Below are positions 16,755 through 27,100 of a stretch of 64,000 nt of DNA, one piece after another. Where the stretch lies: assembly GCA_013376985.1 (NCBI GenBank), contig JACABB010000012.1:24256-88255 (forward strand), written 5' to 3'. The stretch is from Bacteroidales bacterium (GTDB lineage Bacteria > Bacteroidota > Bacteroidia > Bacteroidales > Tenuifilaceae). Within the stretch, counting starts at the first letter, position 1. Every line of letters begins with the position of its first letter. The notes under the pieces are model-generated. The model did no database searches and had not been told where the DNA came from. It saw only the letters and a program-made list of their open reading frames with translations. A program made the translations under genes and the position numbers.

Positions 16755-16989
16755 CGTAGGTTAAATTAATTTACGAAAATTTATTTTTTTAAAATACTAC
16801 ATTACTTATAAACTTCTGTATATGATTTTAATGGGTCTATTTATTACTCCAAAGTTAAAATTATTTTTCTAAAAAAACCCCAATAAGTTTAAACAAAAAC
16901 TGGAATGACGATTCCGATTGTTTAGCTTTATATGCGTTAGTTGGTGTGTTAATGCGATTAAAACTTTACGCCGAACAACTTTTTTTCTG

Positions 16990-16997
16990 TAAATTTG
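16990..16997 (+). promoter_or_regulatory. -7-like element before endonuclease IV
   Basis: TAAATTTG matches TAnnTTTG and lies 23 bases before the chosen start codon. The -33 part is weak (TTTAC near 16965). Its position favours the downstream start over the longer frame beginning at 16946. Confidence 0.4.
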
Positions 16998-17020
16998 TTT
17001 CAATCCATAAAATAGCAATG

Positions 17021-17860
17021 ATGAAGTACATTGGAGCACATGTAAGCGCATCGGGTGGTGTTGAGAATGCACCAGTTAATGCGCATGGTATTGGAGCAAC
17101 AGCTTTTGCGCTGTTTACCAAAAATCAAAGGCAATGGAAATCAGCTCCTTTAACAAAAGAGAGTATAAGCGCTTTTAAGAAGAACTGCGAGCTGTATAAC
17201 TATTCGCCAGCGCAAATTCTTCCGCATGATAGCTATTTAATCAACCTTGGGCATCCTGAAAAAGATGCGCTTGAAAAGTCACGCGAGGCTTTTCTGGATG
17301 AGATGCAACGCTGCGAGCAGTTGGGTTTGGATAGGTTAAACTTTCACCCCGGCAGCTCGCTTGGCAAAATTAGCGATGATGAGTGCCTAAAGCTAATTGC
17401 CGAGAGTATTAATATTGTTCTTAGTAAAACCAAGGGAGTTATTGCTGTAATTGAGAATACGTCGGGGCAGGGAAGCAACCTTGGCTATACCTTTGAGCAG
17501 CTAAGGCAAATAATTGATAATGTTGAGGATAAATTGAGGGTTGGTGTTTGTCTGGATACATGCCACACCTTTACTGCGGGTTATGATATTAAAACTGAAA
17601 AAGGATTTACCGAAACCTTTATTAAATTCGATAACACTATTGGATTCAGCTATTTAAAGGGCATGCACATTAACGATTCCAAAAAGGAGTTGGCCTCACG
17701 TGTTGATAGGCACGATAGTATAGGCAAAGGTTTCCTTGGGTTGGATATTTTTAGAATGATAATGAAAGATAAACGTTTTGATGGTATCCCATTAATTTTA
17801 GAAACTCCAGATGACTTGATTTGGGCAGAAGAGATTAAGTTGCTAAAATCTTTTGTTTAG
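17021..17860 (+). CDS. nfo: Endonuclease IV (AP endonuclease)
   Basis: A 279-aa TIM-barrel enzyme that cuts DNA 5' of abasic sites in base-excision repair. The start '[18 protein letters not shown]' is the canonical N-terminus; the 25 extra codons upstream contain a promoter-like element and are not part of the family. Zn-binding residues are visible in '[14 protein letters not shown]', 'NFHPGSS', '[10 protein letters not shown]', '[15 protein letters not shown]', '[20 protein letters not shown]' and 'LILETP'. All conserved motifs are present and the length is standard. The next gene is convergent. Confidence 0.95.
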   Translation: MKYIGAHVSASGGVENAPVNAHGIGATAFALFTKNQRQWKSAPLTKESISAFKKNCELYNYSPAQILPHDSYLINLGHPEKDALEKSREAFLDEMQRCEQLGLDRLNFHPGSSLGKISDDECLKLIAESINIVLSKTKGVIAVIENTSGQGSNLGYTFEQLRQIIDNVEDKLRVGVCLDTCHTFTAGYDIKTEKGFTETFIKFDNTIGFSYLKGMHINDSKKELASRVDRHDSIGKGFLGLDIFRMIMKDKRFDGIPLILETPDDLIWAEEIKLLKSFV

Positions 17861-17916
17861 AGAAATTTGTAAGAGAGGGACAAGAAACACAAATGCTTAT
17901 CTTTTCCCACCTTACG

Positions 17917-20256
17917 TTATAGGTCAGTTAAAACTTTAGTAACTCCCAATATTCCAGTAATTTCTTTATCGTTGTTAAGGAGAGGAAGGATTGTCACCGC
18001 AATTTTATGTTGTACTCCATTCCTCATTTCTATATAAATTTTATTAATAATTGGAGATTTAGATTTTATAACATCCTGTTCATCCATGTAATTTCTTGAT
18101 GCCAGCTCTCTATCCAATAGGTCGTAGTCGGAAAGGCCAATTACTTCAAATGGGCTACTTGCGTTAAAAATTTCGAGCATTGAATTACTAACATGGACAT
18201 ATTTTCCCTCAATATCTTTTTGATAAATGTGATCGGGCGAATTATGTAGGAGTGAATCAAGTAGCGATTTATCTTCACGGAGTTCATCCTGAATTACCTC
18301 TTGTTCCTGGCGTTTGCGCTCCATCTCTTCTTGAGTGGCTTGTAGTTCTTCCATATTCTGGCGCATTTCCTCTTCCTGTGCGGACATTTCCTCGGCTTGC
18401 TGTTGCGACTTAGCAAGTAGCTCAGCTGTGCGAATATTTATGCGCACACTTGACAGAGTTGACGCAATGCTACTGGCTATCTTCTCAATGAATTCAATAT
18501 GATGCTTTTCGTATACTTTAAAGGTAGCCATTTCGATAACACCCAGCGTATCATCGTTAACCTTTAGTGGTACAAGAAGAAGACAGCGTGGATTTTCTTT
18601 ACCAAGGCCAGAAGTTATGCTGATGTAATCCTTTGGAATATCAACCATAAATATCGATTTTCCTTCAAGGAAACACCTACCAACAAGGCCTTCACCAATG
18701 ATAATGCTTTTTTGTAAGTGCTTTCGCCTGTCGTAGGCGTAACAGGCTGTCATATCTACTGTAGGGTTATCCCTATCGTTATCGTTCAAAACAAAGATAC
18801 CCCCTTGGATAGAGCCAGTATACCCAACTAAATTCCTAATAATATTGTATGAAAGTTCGGCAAGGTTATCGTTGTTTTGGCGAAGAATATCTCCAAACAT
18901 TGCAATTCCCTTTGTTGCCCAGTTCTGCTTTTCCTCCTCTTTTTTTCGCTCAATCTCAAGTTCATTTGCGTGCTTAAGGCTTTTTTGCATTTCGAGAAGT
19001 GATTTTCCCAGAATATCGTTTTCACCAAGCAGTTCGAATTTAGCATCAAGGTTTCCTTTTCCAATTTCCCTGGCAAAAATTTCTGTGCTGTTTAATCCAT
19101 CAATCACCTTGCTAACAGATTTTGCCATTGCCTCTATTTCATCCCCACTCCTCACAAAAACTTTTTTAGTTTTATCGATATCTCCTTGTGCAAGATTTTG
19201 TAAAAGATTTGTGGTTTTTTGAATGGGATCTGTTATAGCGCCAGATAATACCCATATTACAGAACCAATTACAATAAGCCCAAATAGGGCAACAATTATT
19301 CCGCTGATCATCGAAGAGCGAGCATCGTGCATAATAACGCTTACGGGGACTGATAAACCAATTGACCACGGTGTTGATGTTTGTCCTACTTGAATTGACT
19401 CATAAATGTTGAGCCTTTTAATACCACCAACATTAGAATAGTAGCTAAAACTAGTACCTCTTTTAATTTTTTCCGAGATTTGATATTCAGCATCGTCTTC
19501 GGGTATTACTGCACGAAGAGTTTTTTTTACATATTCAGTATTGGAATGGGCAACTATTGTTCCATTGTTCGATATAAGCGATACGATAGTGTTGCTGTAT
19601 GCTTTTGATTGATCAACAATTTTTTGGAATTTACTTAAATCAAGGTCAATCCCACCCAAACCCTGAAACGTACCATTACGTCTAACGGGTACACTAACCG
19701 AAGCGCCTAATCGCTCGACTCCATCAATTTGGAAAACATACGGATCCAGAACCATCTCACAATTACAAGTTTTAGATGCGTAATAGTTACTTGTAGTTAT
19801 ATCTCCAGTAAGGTTTTTGTGTTGAACATCAACCATGGGTACACCATTTTTAACAAAAGCGGTATATGATCTTCTCCCATAATTTAGGGTATATCCTTTT
19901 TTTATTAAGGAATACTCAAGGGTAAACCAAACACTCATGTATCGCGGGTTCTCAACAACTTGCTTTTTGAGAATGTTATAGAATATAGAATCCAACCTTT
20001 CTGGATCGTAATTGTTATATACATTTAGAGCATTTGCCAAAGAACGAGAAAATCCGAGATCAAGTTCAAGATCGGCTTTAACAAGGTTTGCCATTTTTTG
20101 GGCTTCACCCTTTGCAATTAAAGTAGCATCATTTAAAGCCGTTTTGTTCGAACGATAAGCCACAAAACCACCAACAACGGATAGAACAGAGATGGTTGTT
20201 ACCAGAACATAAACTAGCATTTTTGTTCTGATCATATTTTTAAGCCCTATCTTCAT
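17917..20256 (-). CDS. Cache-HAMP-GAF-PAS sensor without a recognised output domain
   Basis: A 779-aa membrane sensor. TM1 is at about 12-33, followed by a periplasmic double-Cache domain (about 45-300, including 'MSVWFTLEYSLIKKGYTLNY' and 'GLGGIDLDLSKFQKIVDQSK') and TM2 (about 313-335). HAMP is at 336-390 with a second HAMP-like segment to 435. A GAF domain (about 460-610) is followed by a coiled coil with 'EEMSAQEEEMRQNMEELQAT' and a C-terminal PAS domain (about 660-779). There is no histidine-kinase, chemotaxis, cyclase, GGDEF or phosphatase domain. It resembles the protein at 44530-47289. Output probably passes through partner proteins. Confidence 0.85.
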   Translation of the reverse strand: MKIGLKNMIRTKMLVYVLVTTISVLSVVGGFVAYRSNKTALNDATLIAKGEAQKMANLVKADLELDLGFSRSLANALNVYNNYDPERLDSIFYNILKKQVVENPRYMSVWFTLEYSLIKKGYTLNYGRRSYTAFVKNGVPMVDVQHKNLTGDITTSNYYASKTCNCEMVLDPYVFQIDGVERLGASVSVPVRRNGTFQGLGGIDLDLSKFQKIVDQSKAYSNTIVSLISNNGTIVAHSNTEYVKKTLRAVIPEDDAEYQISEKIKRGTSFSYYSNVGGIKRLNIYESIQVGQTSTPWSIGLSVPVSVIMHDARSSMISGIIVALFGLIVIGSVIWVLSGAITDPIQKTTNLLQNLAQGDIDKTKKVFVRSGDEIEAMAKSVSKVIDGLNSTEIFAREIGKGNLDAKFELLGENDILGKSLLEMQKSLKHANELEIERKKEEEKQNWATKGIAMFGDILRQNNDNLAELSYNIIRNLVGYTGSIQGGIFVLNDNDRDNPTVDMTACYAYDRRKHLQKSIIIGEGLVGRCFLEGKSIFMVDIPKDYISITSGLGKENPRCLLLVPLKVNDDTLGVIEMATFKVYEKHHIEFIEKIASSIASTLSSVRINIRTAELLAKSQQQAEEMSAQEEEMRQNMEELQATQEEMERKRQEQEVIQDELREDKSLLDSLLHNSPDHIYQKDIEGKYVHVSNSMLEIFNASSPFEVIGLSDYDLLDRELASRNYMDEQDVIKSKSPIINKIYIEMRNGVQHKIAVTILPLLNNDKEITGILGVTKVLTDL

Positions 20257-20645
20257 TTTTGTGCAATTTTTAAAGAATAAATCAGGATTGTTCTTATAAC
20301 AAGAAGTGCATCCGGATCAATACCTATTAATTCGGTTAAAAATACGAAATGTTTTAATAGAATAAAACTCATTTCAACATGGTTGTTACTAATATTATTG
20401 CAAATAAGTGTTTGGTTGTTGGAGTATCTGGGTTTACTTCATAAATTGTTCTTTTAGTAAGATATTAAATCTCTCGTTTTTGAGTCCTTTGGTTTAATTT
20501 ATTATTGATTTTACGAAAGACAGGCAATTTGATTAATATTTCTTCATAACTTTTTAAAATTATATTCCAAAATATTGATGCAATAACATAACTTTAACAG
20601 GAAAGTTTTTAATCTATTTCGTTATCAATAATTGATCTTTGTTAA
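20257..20645. other. 389-base divergent intergenic region
   Basis: It separates the Cache-GAF sensor (leftward) from the TPR-SpoIIE gene (rightward), so it must hold promoters for both. I see no clean TTG/TAnnTTTG pair and no palindrome worth reporting; the sequence is AT-rich and repeat-free. Confidence 0.3.
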
Positions 20646-22952
20646 ATGATGAAAGGTTTTTGGTTTCTTATTTGTGTATGCTCTATTCTCTTATTTTCAA
20701 CGCTTTCGTTCTCCGAAAACCCTCTTGTTGAAAATGACGAAGAACGTTTTTCGAAACTTTTGGATAAGTGCGAAAAAATTAGGGCAACTAATCCTGATTC
20801 TGCCGTTATTGTTGCTCAAAATGCATTATCAATTGCGGTAAAAATAAGCAAAGATTTAAACATTGTTCGAGCCGAACATCTTTTGGGTTATTGCTACTAC
20901 AGTCGAAATGATTTTGATTTAGCAATCATACATTTAGAAAAATCACTTGAGATTGCTCGTCGGAATAATTTTGAAGAGTGGATTGCTTCGGGGTTAAATC
21001 GCTTAGGAAATGTTTATCAACTGAAAAGTAATAACCTTCAGGCATTCGATTCTTACAAGGAGGCTCTTCAAATTAACCAAAGGCTAAACAACAAGCACGA
21101 AATAGCCCGGACTCTAGTAAATTTAGGATCGATTTATAACCTTTTTGGTAGCTATCAGAAATCAATTGAATATTTTCTTGAAGCATTAGCTATTTATGAA
21201 AACCTCAACGAGCAGGAAGGAGTTGCTTGGACTTCATTAAGTATTGCTCGGTTATTCAAAAGACTTGGATTGTACGAAAAGGCAATACAGTATGCAAAAC
21301 CAGCATTGCAAAAATATCAAGAATTAGAACAAAAAACGGGTGGTTCAAATGGCATTACCCTCTCACTAACGGAGTTAGGGAATATCTATTTTCACCTCGG
21401 TCTTTATGATAAAGCGATAGAAAATACCCGAACGGTTCTTGACATAAATACGAAAAAACATAATATTCAAGGGCAAGCAGCTAACCATTTATCTTTAGGT
21501 ATTATATGTTTCGAAAAGGGAGATTTGGATAATGCCGAGGTAGATTTAAACCGAGCTCTTGAGTTAAAAAGACAAGTTAATGATAGTTTGGATTTGTCAA
21601 TGCTCTATCGTTATCTGGGCGAAACGGCAATAAAGAAGAACGACCTTCAATTGGGCATAAAAAATATCGAGAAAGGATTGAGTATTGCAAATAAACATCA
21701 TCTCCTCTCAGATATTAAGGACTCGTATTTAAGTTTATCCAAAGCTCAAATTAAAAGCAAAAATTACCCTAAAGCATTAGAATTTCAAACGCTTTATTCT
21801 GCTTTAAAGGATAGCATCAATTCCAGCGAAATTGCAAGACTGGAAATGCAATACGATTTCGATAAACGTGAAAAAGAGCAAGAAATAATTACCAAACAAA
21901 GGGATGCCGTTCAGCAAGCGAGACTTGAAAGACAGCGAATGTTTACCATTTTTACTGCAATTGCCCTTGTTTTAACCATAATGTTAACCTCCGTTATATT
22001 TTACTACTATAGGGAAAAGAAAAAAACCAATCAGGTTTTACTGGTTCAGAAAAACGAGATTGAAAAACAAAAACAAGAAATTGAAAATCAGCGCGATATT
22101 GCAACCAGGCAGCGCGATCAGATTGCCGATCAGCAAAAATTAATTACCGATAGTATTCGCTATGCTAGCAGAATTCAGGCTGCTGTTTTTCCTCGTGAAA
22201 GCACAATTGAGAGATTTCTTAAGGAGCACTTTATCCTATATAAGCCTAAAAATATTGTTAGCGGAGATTTTTATTGGGTTTCAGAATTACACGATGGACG
22301 GCTTGTTGTTGCCGCCGCCGATTGTACTGGACATGGAGTACCTGGTGCCTTCATGAGCATGTTAAGCATTACCCTTCTTAAAGAATTAACAGCAACTATG
22401 CATGATGTTGTGGCTGGGGATATCCTTTTTAAACTTCGAAGTTTAATAATCTCTTCGCTTAATCAAACAGGTAAAGAGGGGGACTCGGTTGATGGGTTGG
22501 ACATGTCTATCGTAATTATTGACAGAAAAACCAATACCCTAGAGTATGCTGGTGCGTTTATGCCAATATTGATTTGTCGAAAAATGACTAAGGAGTCCAA
22601 GCCTTTGGAGTATTTTGATGATCAGTTAAATTCCGAGAGTTATAGTATTTTCGAAATCCGTGCTAATAAAATGCCTATTGGGTATTATGTAATAGGCGAG
22701 AAACCTTTTACTACACACAGAATAACCATTGCAAATACAGATACAATCTATCTAATGACCGATGGTTATTGCGATCAGTTTGGGGGTGCAAATAATACAA
22801 AGTTTTTGCTTGCTAACTTTAAGAAACTTCTGCTTAACTTACAACACATGACCCTGCAAGAGCAGAGAAAGGTACTTAAACAAACCATCGAAACATATCA
22901 GGGAAGTCAAAAGCAGGTTGATGATATTCTGGTTCTGGGATTCAGGGTTTAA
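20646..22952 (+). CDS. TPR-membrane-SpoIIE (PP2C-type) phosphatase
   Basis: A 768-aa protein with a signal peptide (about 1-24), an array of about eight to nine tetratricopeptide repeats (40-400), a membrane helix (about 437-457), a coiled coil (465-510) and a C-terminal SpoIIE/PP2C phosphatase domain (about 515-768). Phosphatase features: 'IVSGDFYWVSELHDGRLVVA', 'AADCTGHGVPGAFMSMLS', 'VDGLDMSIVIIDRKTNTLEY' and 'IYLMTDGYCDQFGG', which carry the metal-binding Asp residues. Such proteins usually dephosphorylate anti-sigma-antagonist (STAS) partners. No STAS or anti-sigma gene is in the window. Periplasmic TPRs likely sense a partner. Confidence 0.9.
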   Translation: MMKGFWFLICVCSILLFSTLSFSENPLVENDEERFSKLLDKCEKIRATNPDSAVIVAQNALSIAVKISKDLNIVRAEHLLGYCYYSRNDFDLAIIHLEKSLEIARRNNFEEWIASGLNRLGNVYQLKSNNLQAFDSYKEALQINQRLNNKHEIARTLVNLGSIYNLFGSYQKSIEYFLEALAIYENLNEQEGVAWTSLSIARLFKRLGLYEKAIQYAKPALQKYQELEQKTGGSNGITLSLTELGNIYFHLGLYDKAIENTRTVLDINTKKHNIQGQAANHLSLGIICFEKGDLDNAEVDLNRALELKRQVNDSLDLSMLYRYLGETAIKKNDLQLGIKNIEKGLSIANKHHLLSDIKDSYLSLSKAQIKSKNYPKALEFQTLYSALKDSINSSEIARLEMQYDFDKREKEQEIITKQRDAVQQARLERQRMFTIFTAIALVLTIMLTSVIFYYYREKKKTNQVLLVQKNEIEKQKQEIENQRDIATRQRDQIADQQKLITDSIRYASRIQAAVFPRESTIERFLKEHFILYKPKNIVSGDFYWVSELHDGRLVVAAADCTGHGVPGAFMSMLSITLLKELTATMHDVVAGDILFKLRSLIISSLNQTGKEGDSVDGLDMSIVIIDRKTNTLEYAGAFMPILICRKMTKESKPLEYFDDQLNSESYSIFEIRANKMPIGYYVIGEKPFTTHRITIANTDTIYLMTDGYCDQFGGANNTKFLLANFKKLLLNLQHMTLQEQRKVLKQTIETYQGSQKQVDDILVLGFRV

Positions 22953-22962
22953 GATGGATCTA

Positions 22963-23234
22963 ATTAACTCAAGTTGCCAGTTGCTGATATTCTGATTAGT
23001 AGAATTTTCGTGGTTGTAGTTTATAATAGTGATTTTTTGTGGCTTTGAGGCGTTGCTGCATCCTTTTGTTTAGCCACCAAAGCAATAAAACACTAAGCAA
23101 ACACAAAGTTTAACTCTTATTCTTAGCTACAGCCTTTATCGCCTCTTAAAATTAATGTTAAATGCAAAAAGAAATAAATACCGTAAATCACCAAACTAGC
23201 GATTTGCAACCAGTAAATAGCAACTTAGGTTAAT
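22963..23234. repeat. MITE-like element with 24-base imperfect terminal inverted repeats, copy 1
   Basis: The left end (22963-22986, ATTAACTCAAGTTGCCAGTT...) and the reverse complement of the right end (23234-23211, ATTAACCTAAGTTGCTATTT...) match at about 19 of 24 positions. The 272-base unit has no gene and fills the gap between two convergent genes. A similar unit with related ends lies at 56654-56887, also between convergent genes. Confidence 0.45.
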
Positions 23235-23243
23235 TATACAAAT

Positions 23244-24017
23244 CTAAATTCTTTGAGTCTCCCTTTTTCTTTTATTGAATTTAATTATTTCCTTATAACC
23301 CAATGCCTTAAGTTCAGAAACGGCCTCTTCAAAGAATTGTCCTATGTTTTGCTCAACATGAGCATCTGAACCAAGAGTGATAGGTACTTTATATTTAGCC
23401 AATTTTTCTAAAAATACAGCCGATGGGTAAAATTCTGCGCAGGGTTTACCTTTTCCACTGGTATTTAGTTCTACTACAACCCCTGCTTTGCGGAAAATTT
23501 TTGCAGTCTCCTCATAGAGTCGCTCCAGTCGAAATGATGGGTAGTATCCAAATTTCTTTGCCAAATCGCAGTGTCCAATAATATCAAACAGACCGGATTT
23601 TGCCGATTGTTGAACAAGTTTAAAGTAATCGGTATAAAATTTATCTATACTTATTTGGTCGTATGGTCGAATATCTGTATCAAAATTCCAATCATTAATA
23701 AAGTGAACCGATCCAATAGTAAAATCGAAGGGTATAGAGTCAATTAACTCACCTATTTGTTTTTCCATTCCTGAATAGTAGTCAATCTCCGCTCCAAGTT
23801 TTACGACAACTTTAGTGTCATTCTTACGCACAGCATTAACCTTCTCAATCATTGTATTTATTTCCGACATCTCCATTGCCCAACCCACAGGTTTTATGCT
23901 AATATGATCAGTAAAACCAATTTCTGGAATGCCTTTGAATGCGGCCGATGAGACCATATCCTCGTGGGTATCTTTCCCATCGGATAGGTATGTATGCATG
24001 TGATAATCTGGGAGCAT
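23244..24017 (-). CDS. PHP-domain phosphatase, histidinol-phosphatase (HisK) type
   Basis: A 257-aa PHP-fold metal-dependent phosphoesterase. It opens 'MLPDYHMHTYLSDGKDTHED' (metal ligands H6, H8 and D13) and continues with 'GIPEIGFTDHI', 'VKLGAEIDYYSG', 'DFTIGSVHFIN', 'DIIGHCDLAKKFGYYPSF', 'VVELNTSGKG' and 'VPITLGSDAHVEQNIGQFFE', all PHP motifs in order. Best matched to the HisK-type histidinol-phosphatase subfamily, which hydrolyses L-histidinol phosphate. No other his genes are nearby, so another phosphoester substrate is possible. Confidence 0.85.
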   Translation of the reverse strand: MLPDYHMHTYLSDGKDTHEDMVSSAAFKGIPEIGFTDHISIKPVGWAMEMSEINTMIEKVNAVRKNDTKVVVKLGAEIDYYSGMEKQIGELIDSIPFDFTIGSVHFINDWNFDTDIRPYDQISIDKFYTDYFKLVQQSAKSGLFDIIGHCDLAKKFGYYPSFRLERLYEETAKIFRKAGVVVELNTSGKGKPCAEFYPSAVFLEKLAKYKVPITLGSDAHVEQNIGQFFEEAVSELKALGYKEIIKFNKRKRETQRI

Positions 24018-24123
24018 GGATGAAGTTTATCTTAAATAAACACTACTTTATATCAAATTGTTTTCTCACCTAAAATAGTGAATATTTAATTAGGGGCAAC
24101 AAAAGATATTTTGTTTTAAAGAA

Positions 24124-24152
24124 AGGGTGTCTCCAATTATTGAAGACACCCT
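24124..24152 (-). terminator. Hairpin terminator after the 2122-aa gene
   Basis: Nine-base perfect arms, AGGGTGTCT (24124-24132) and AGACACCCT (24144-24152), with extra CAAT/ATTG pairing inside. It lies 23 bases beyond the stop at 24175. On the minus strand it is followed by TTCTTTAAAA, a weak T-tract. Confidence 0.65.
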
Positions 24153-24174
24153 CCTTACTAATAAGAATTAATGC

Positions 24175-27100
24175 CTACTCCCTAATTAACTTGCGGGTTA
24201 ATATTTTACCATTAATATCGATGATTCTGATAATATAGATACCCTTTCTCAATCTTTCAGTCCTAATTATACCTTCATTACTATTAAGATAGATGACATC
24301 TAGGGTCTGTCCAATAATATTCGAAATTTCAACTCGGGAAATTTCAGTACTATTCTTGATATTGATAAACGATTTGAATGGATTTGGATATAGTTCGATT
24401 TCTACCAATTCATTATGGTCAATACCAGTAGCAATCTCATATTCAACAGTTACAGTGGCTGTTGCCGTTATATTCGATAAAGTAAAAGTGTTCGTTTTAT
24501 TTCCATTAACAACAACAGTGTTGTTTTTCCACTCTTTCACCTTGTAACCATTAGCAGGAACAGCGGTGAATACAACATTTTTTCCTTGAATTACCTGAGC
24601 ACCCGTAGAAATAGTGATATCATCAACAGCAGCAGTCATTGTTCCATTAGCACCTATAACATTGAAGTTAATAGTAAAGGTTGTGGGAGGAATAACTTCA
24701 AATTCAACGGTTATTGTAATTGAATTAGCGATATTGGAAACAGTATAAGTGTTAGATTTATTTCCATTCACTTCAACACTATTATTTTTCCATTCTTTAA
24801 CCCGGTAGCCATTAGCAGGAGTAGCGGTGAATACAACATTCTTTCCTTGAATAACCTGAGCACCGCTAGTAATTGCATTAGCATCAACCGTTGCAACCAG
24901 TGTGCCATTAGAACCAACAACGCCGAAGTTAATCGTAAAGGTTGTTGGAGGTATTGCCTCAAACTCCACCGTTACAGTAATAGCGGAAGTAATATTTGTA
25001 ATTGTGTAAGTGTTACTTGTATTTCCACTTACAACAGTACTATTACTTTTCCATTCTTTAATCCTATAACCATTTGATGGAGTTGCAGTAAAAATAACGT
25101 TTTTGCCCTCGGCAACTTGATTTCCAGAAACTATAGAATTAGCGTCAACTGTGGCTGATAGAGAGCCATTAGCACCAATAACACTAAAGTTAACGGTATA
25201 GGTTGTTGGAGGTATAGCCTCAAACTCCACCGTTACATTAGCTGCAGAAGCAATACCTGAAATGGTGTAAGAGGTGGTTGTATTACCAGTTACCAAGGTG
25301 TTATTCTTCCTCCACTCTTTTACTCTATAACCTATGGCTGGAGATGCTGCAAATACAACATCCTTACCATTTATAATTAAATCGCCTGAGTTAATTGAAG
25401 CAGCATCAACTGTCGCTGTGAGTGTTCCGTTTGACCCAACAATGCTGAAATTAACAGCATAAGTTGTTGGCGCAGCCACAGTAAAGGTTATTGAGTAGGT
25501 TTGTTCTGAAACCCCATCTTCAGCGGTTACCTCTACTTTTGCAGTTTCAACTAAACTTGTAGCCTGTGTAACAACTTTAGTAGCGTTATCATCCGAAAGA
25601 TTCGACTCTGTAATTTGAGGTATCGCTGTAGTACCATAAGGCAATTCAATATTGTATGTGTAGGTGCCTGATGTAAAACCAGCAACCATAGTACCATCAA
25701 TTTTTAGAGTAGATAATTGAGCATTGTTGCCTATTTCTCTGATAGAAATATCATCAACATAAAGATTGCTTTTATTAGCATCAGAAAAGCAGTTAAAACC
25801 AAAATGATAGTTATCAGAGGTTGGAGCTGTAAACGTTGATTTTACTTTAGCAAAACCAGAATAATTAGAAAGATTTTCATCTCTCCAGATCTCTGTTGTT
25901 TGAGCAACAACGTTTGGGTACAGACCCGCTGTTAATTTCATTTTTTCATTTTGCACACTTACTTTCTCCCAAAACTCAATAACATATTTTTTACCAGCAA
26001 CTAAGGTTAAAACAGGAGTATATGCCCAAGCATTTGCAGCATTAGAGCTATAAGTATAGTACATCGATTTTGCACCTGAATGGAATGTTCCACTCTGAAT
26101 CCAATTATTTCCAGCACCTTCATTTGTAATCATCCAATCTGTTGGAGGAAAAGCGCCCTCAAATCCTTGTGAATATGGAACAGAATGAATTGGATGTATT
26201 TTTACGATATAGTTCTTGGTTGTATTATCCTCAGCGGTGATTTTGAATATTAGGCTTGCAATATAACTATTGGCTGTTGTTCCACTGATTTGAACAGTTG
26301 TACCAACTTCTACTTTTTGAACATAGGTAGATGCTGTAAATGTTGCAATTAAAGCCGTAATATCTGTTCCAATAGGAACATACATGTCAATATTGTTAGT
26401 GCTAATTACACCAATAATATCAGAAGCCAGAGTGCTGTTATCCGCTTTGTTAATGCTAAAAGTTAGGAAATCCTTTGCACTGCTCTTAGTATTGTTGGTA
26501 ACCGTTTGTACGGTAAAAGCAGCCAGAGGATTGTCGGAGATATCTTTAACACTACCACCAGCATATTCAATGATAACAACTTGGTGTGATGTAATTGCAT
26601 CTGCTAGGGAAAGCGTTAAAATATTGTTGGTTAATGAGTAGCTGTTAATTGTGGCTGTTGCTCCATCAACTTTAACTGTAAAGCCTGTAGCGTTATCGAG
26701 TTTAATGTTTTCGCTAAAGGTTACGATTACATCTTTTGGTGCAGCATTCTCAACATTCGCACTACTAAAGGTAGGAGCTGTAAAATCATCAGTGCCAGTA
26801 GTAAAAGATGTGTAAGTCTGAGCAAGTGCATTATCGTTAAAATCCTCAACCCCAGCTATGCTAACCTTATAGTTTTTAAAGCCTAACATTGCAGTTCCAT
26901 CAGGAGTGAGTTTAACAGTTAACTTCATAGTTACATCATCATAAACGGCTGTAAATGGAACAGATGTATTTCCATCGGTAACATTTATAAATGAAATTAC
27001 GCTAGCATCAATCGCTGAATTGTCGGTTTTACGAACCTTTTCACTAAAGGTGAAAATTATATTATCGCCAACATTCACATTGGTTGCGCCATCTAAAGGT

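Noticed and set aside
16946..17020. Longer N-terminus for endonuclease IV
   Set aside because: The extra 25 codons include a -7-like element and do not belong to the family, which begins at MKYIGAHVS.
17917..20256. Chemotaxis receptor (MCP) annotation for the Cache-HAMP proteins
   Set aside because: The signature MCP signalling hairpin is absent; after HAMP come GAF, coiled coil and PAS.
24424..25467. CRISPR-like array from regular repeats
   Set aside because: The 261-base period is a whole number of codons within one open frame and the units are diverged protein repeats.
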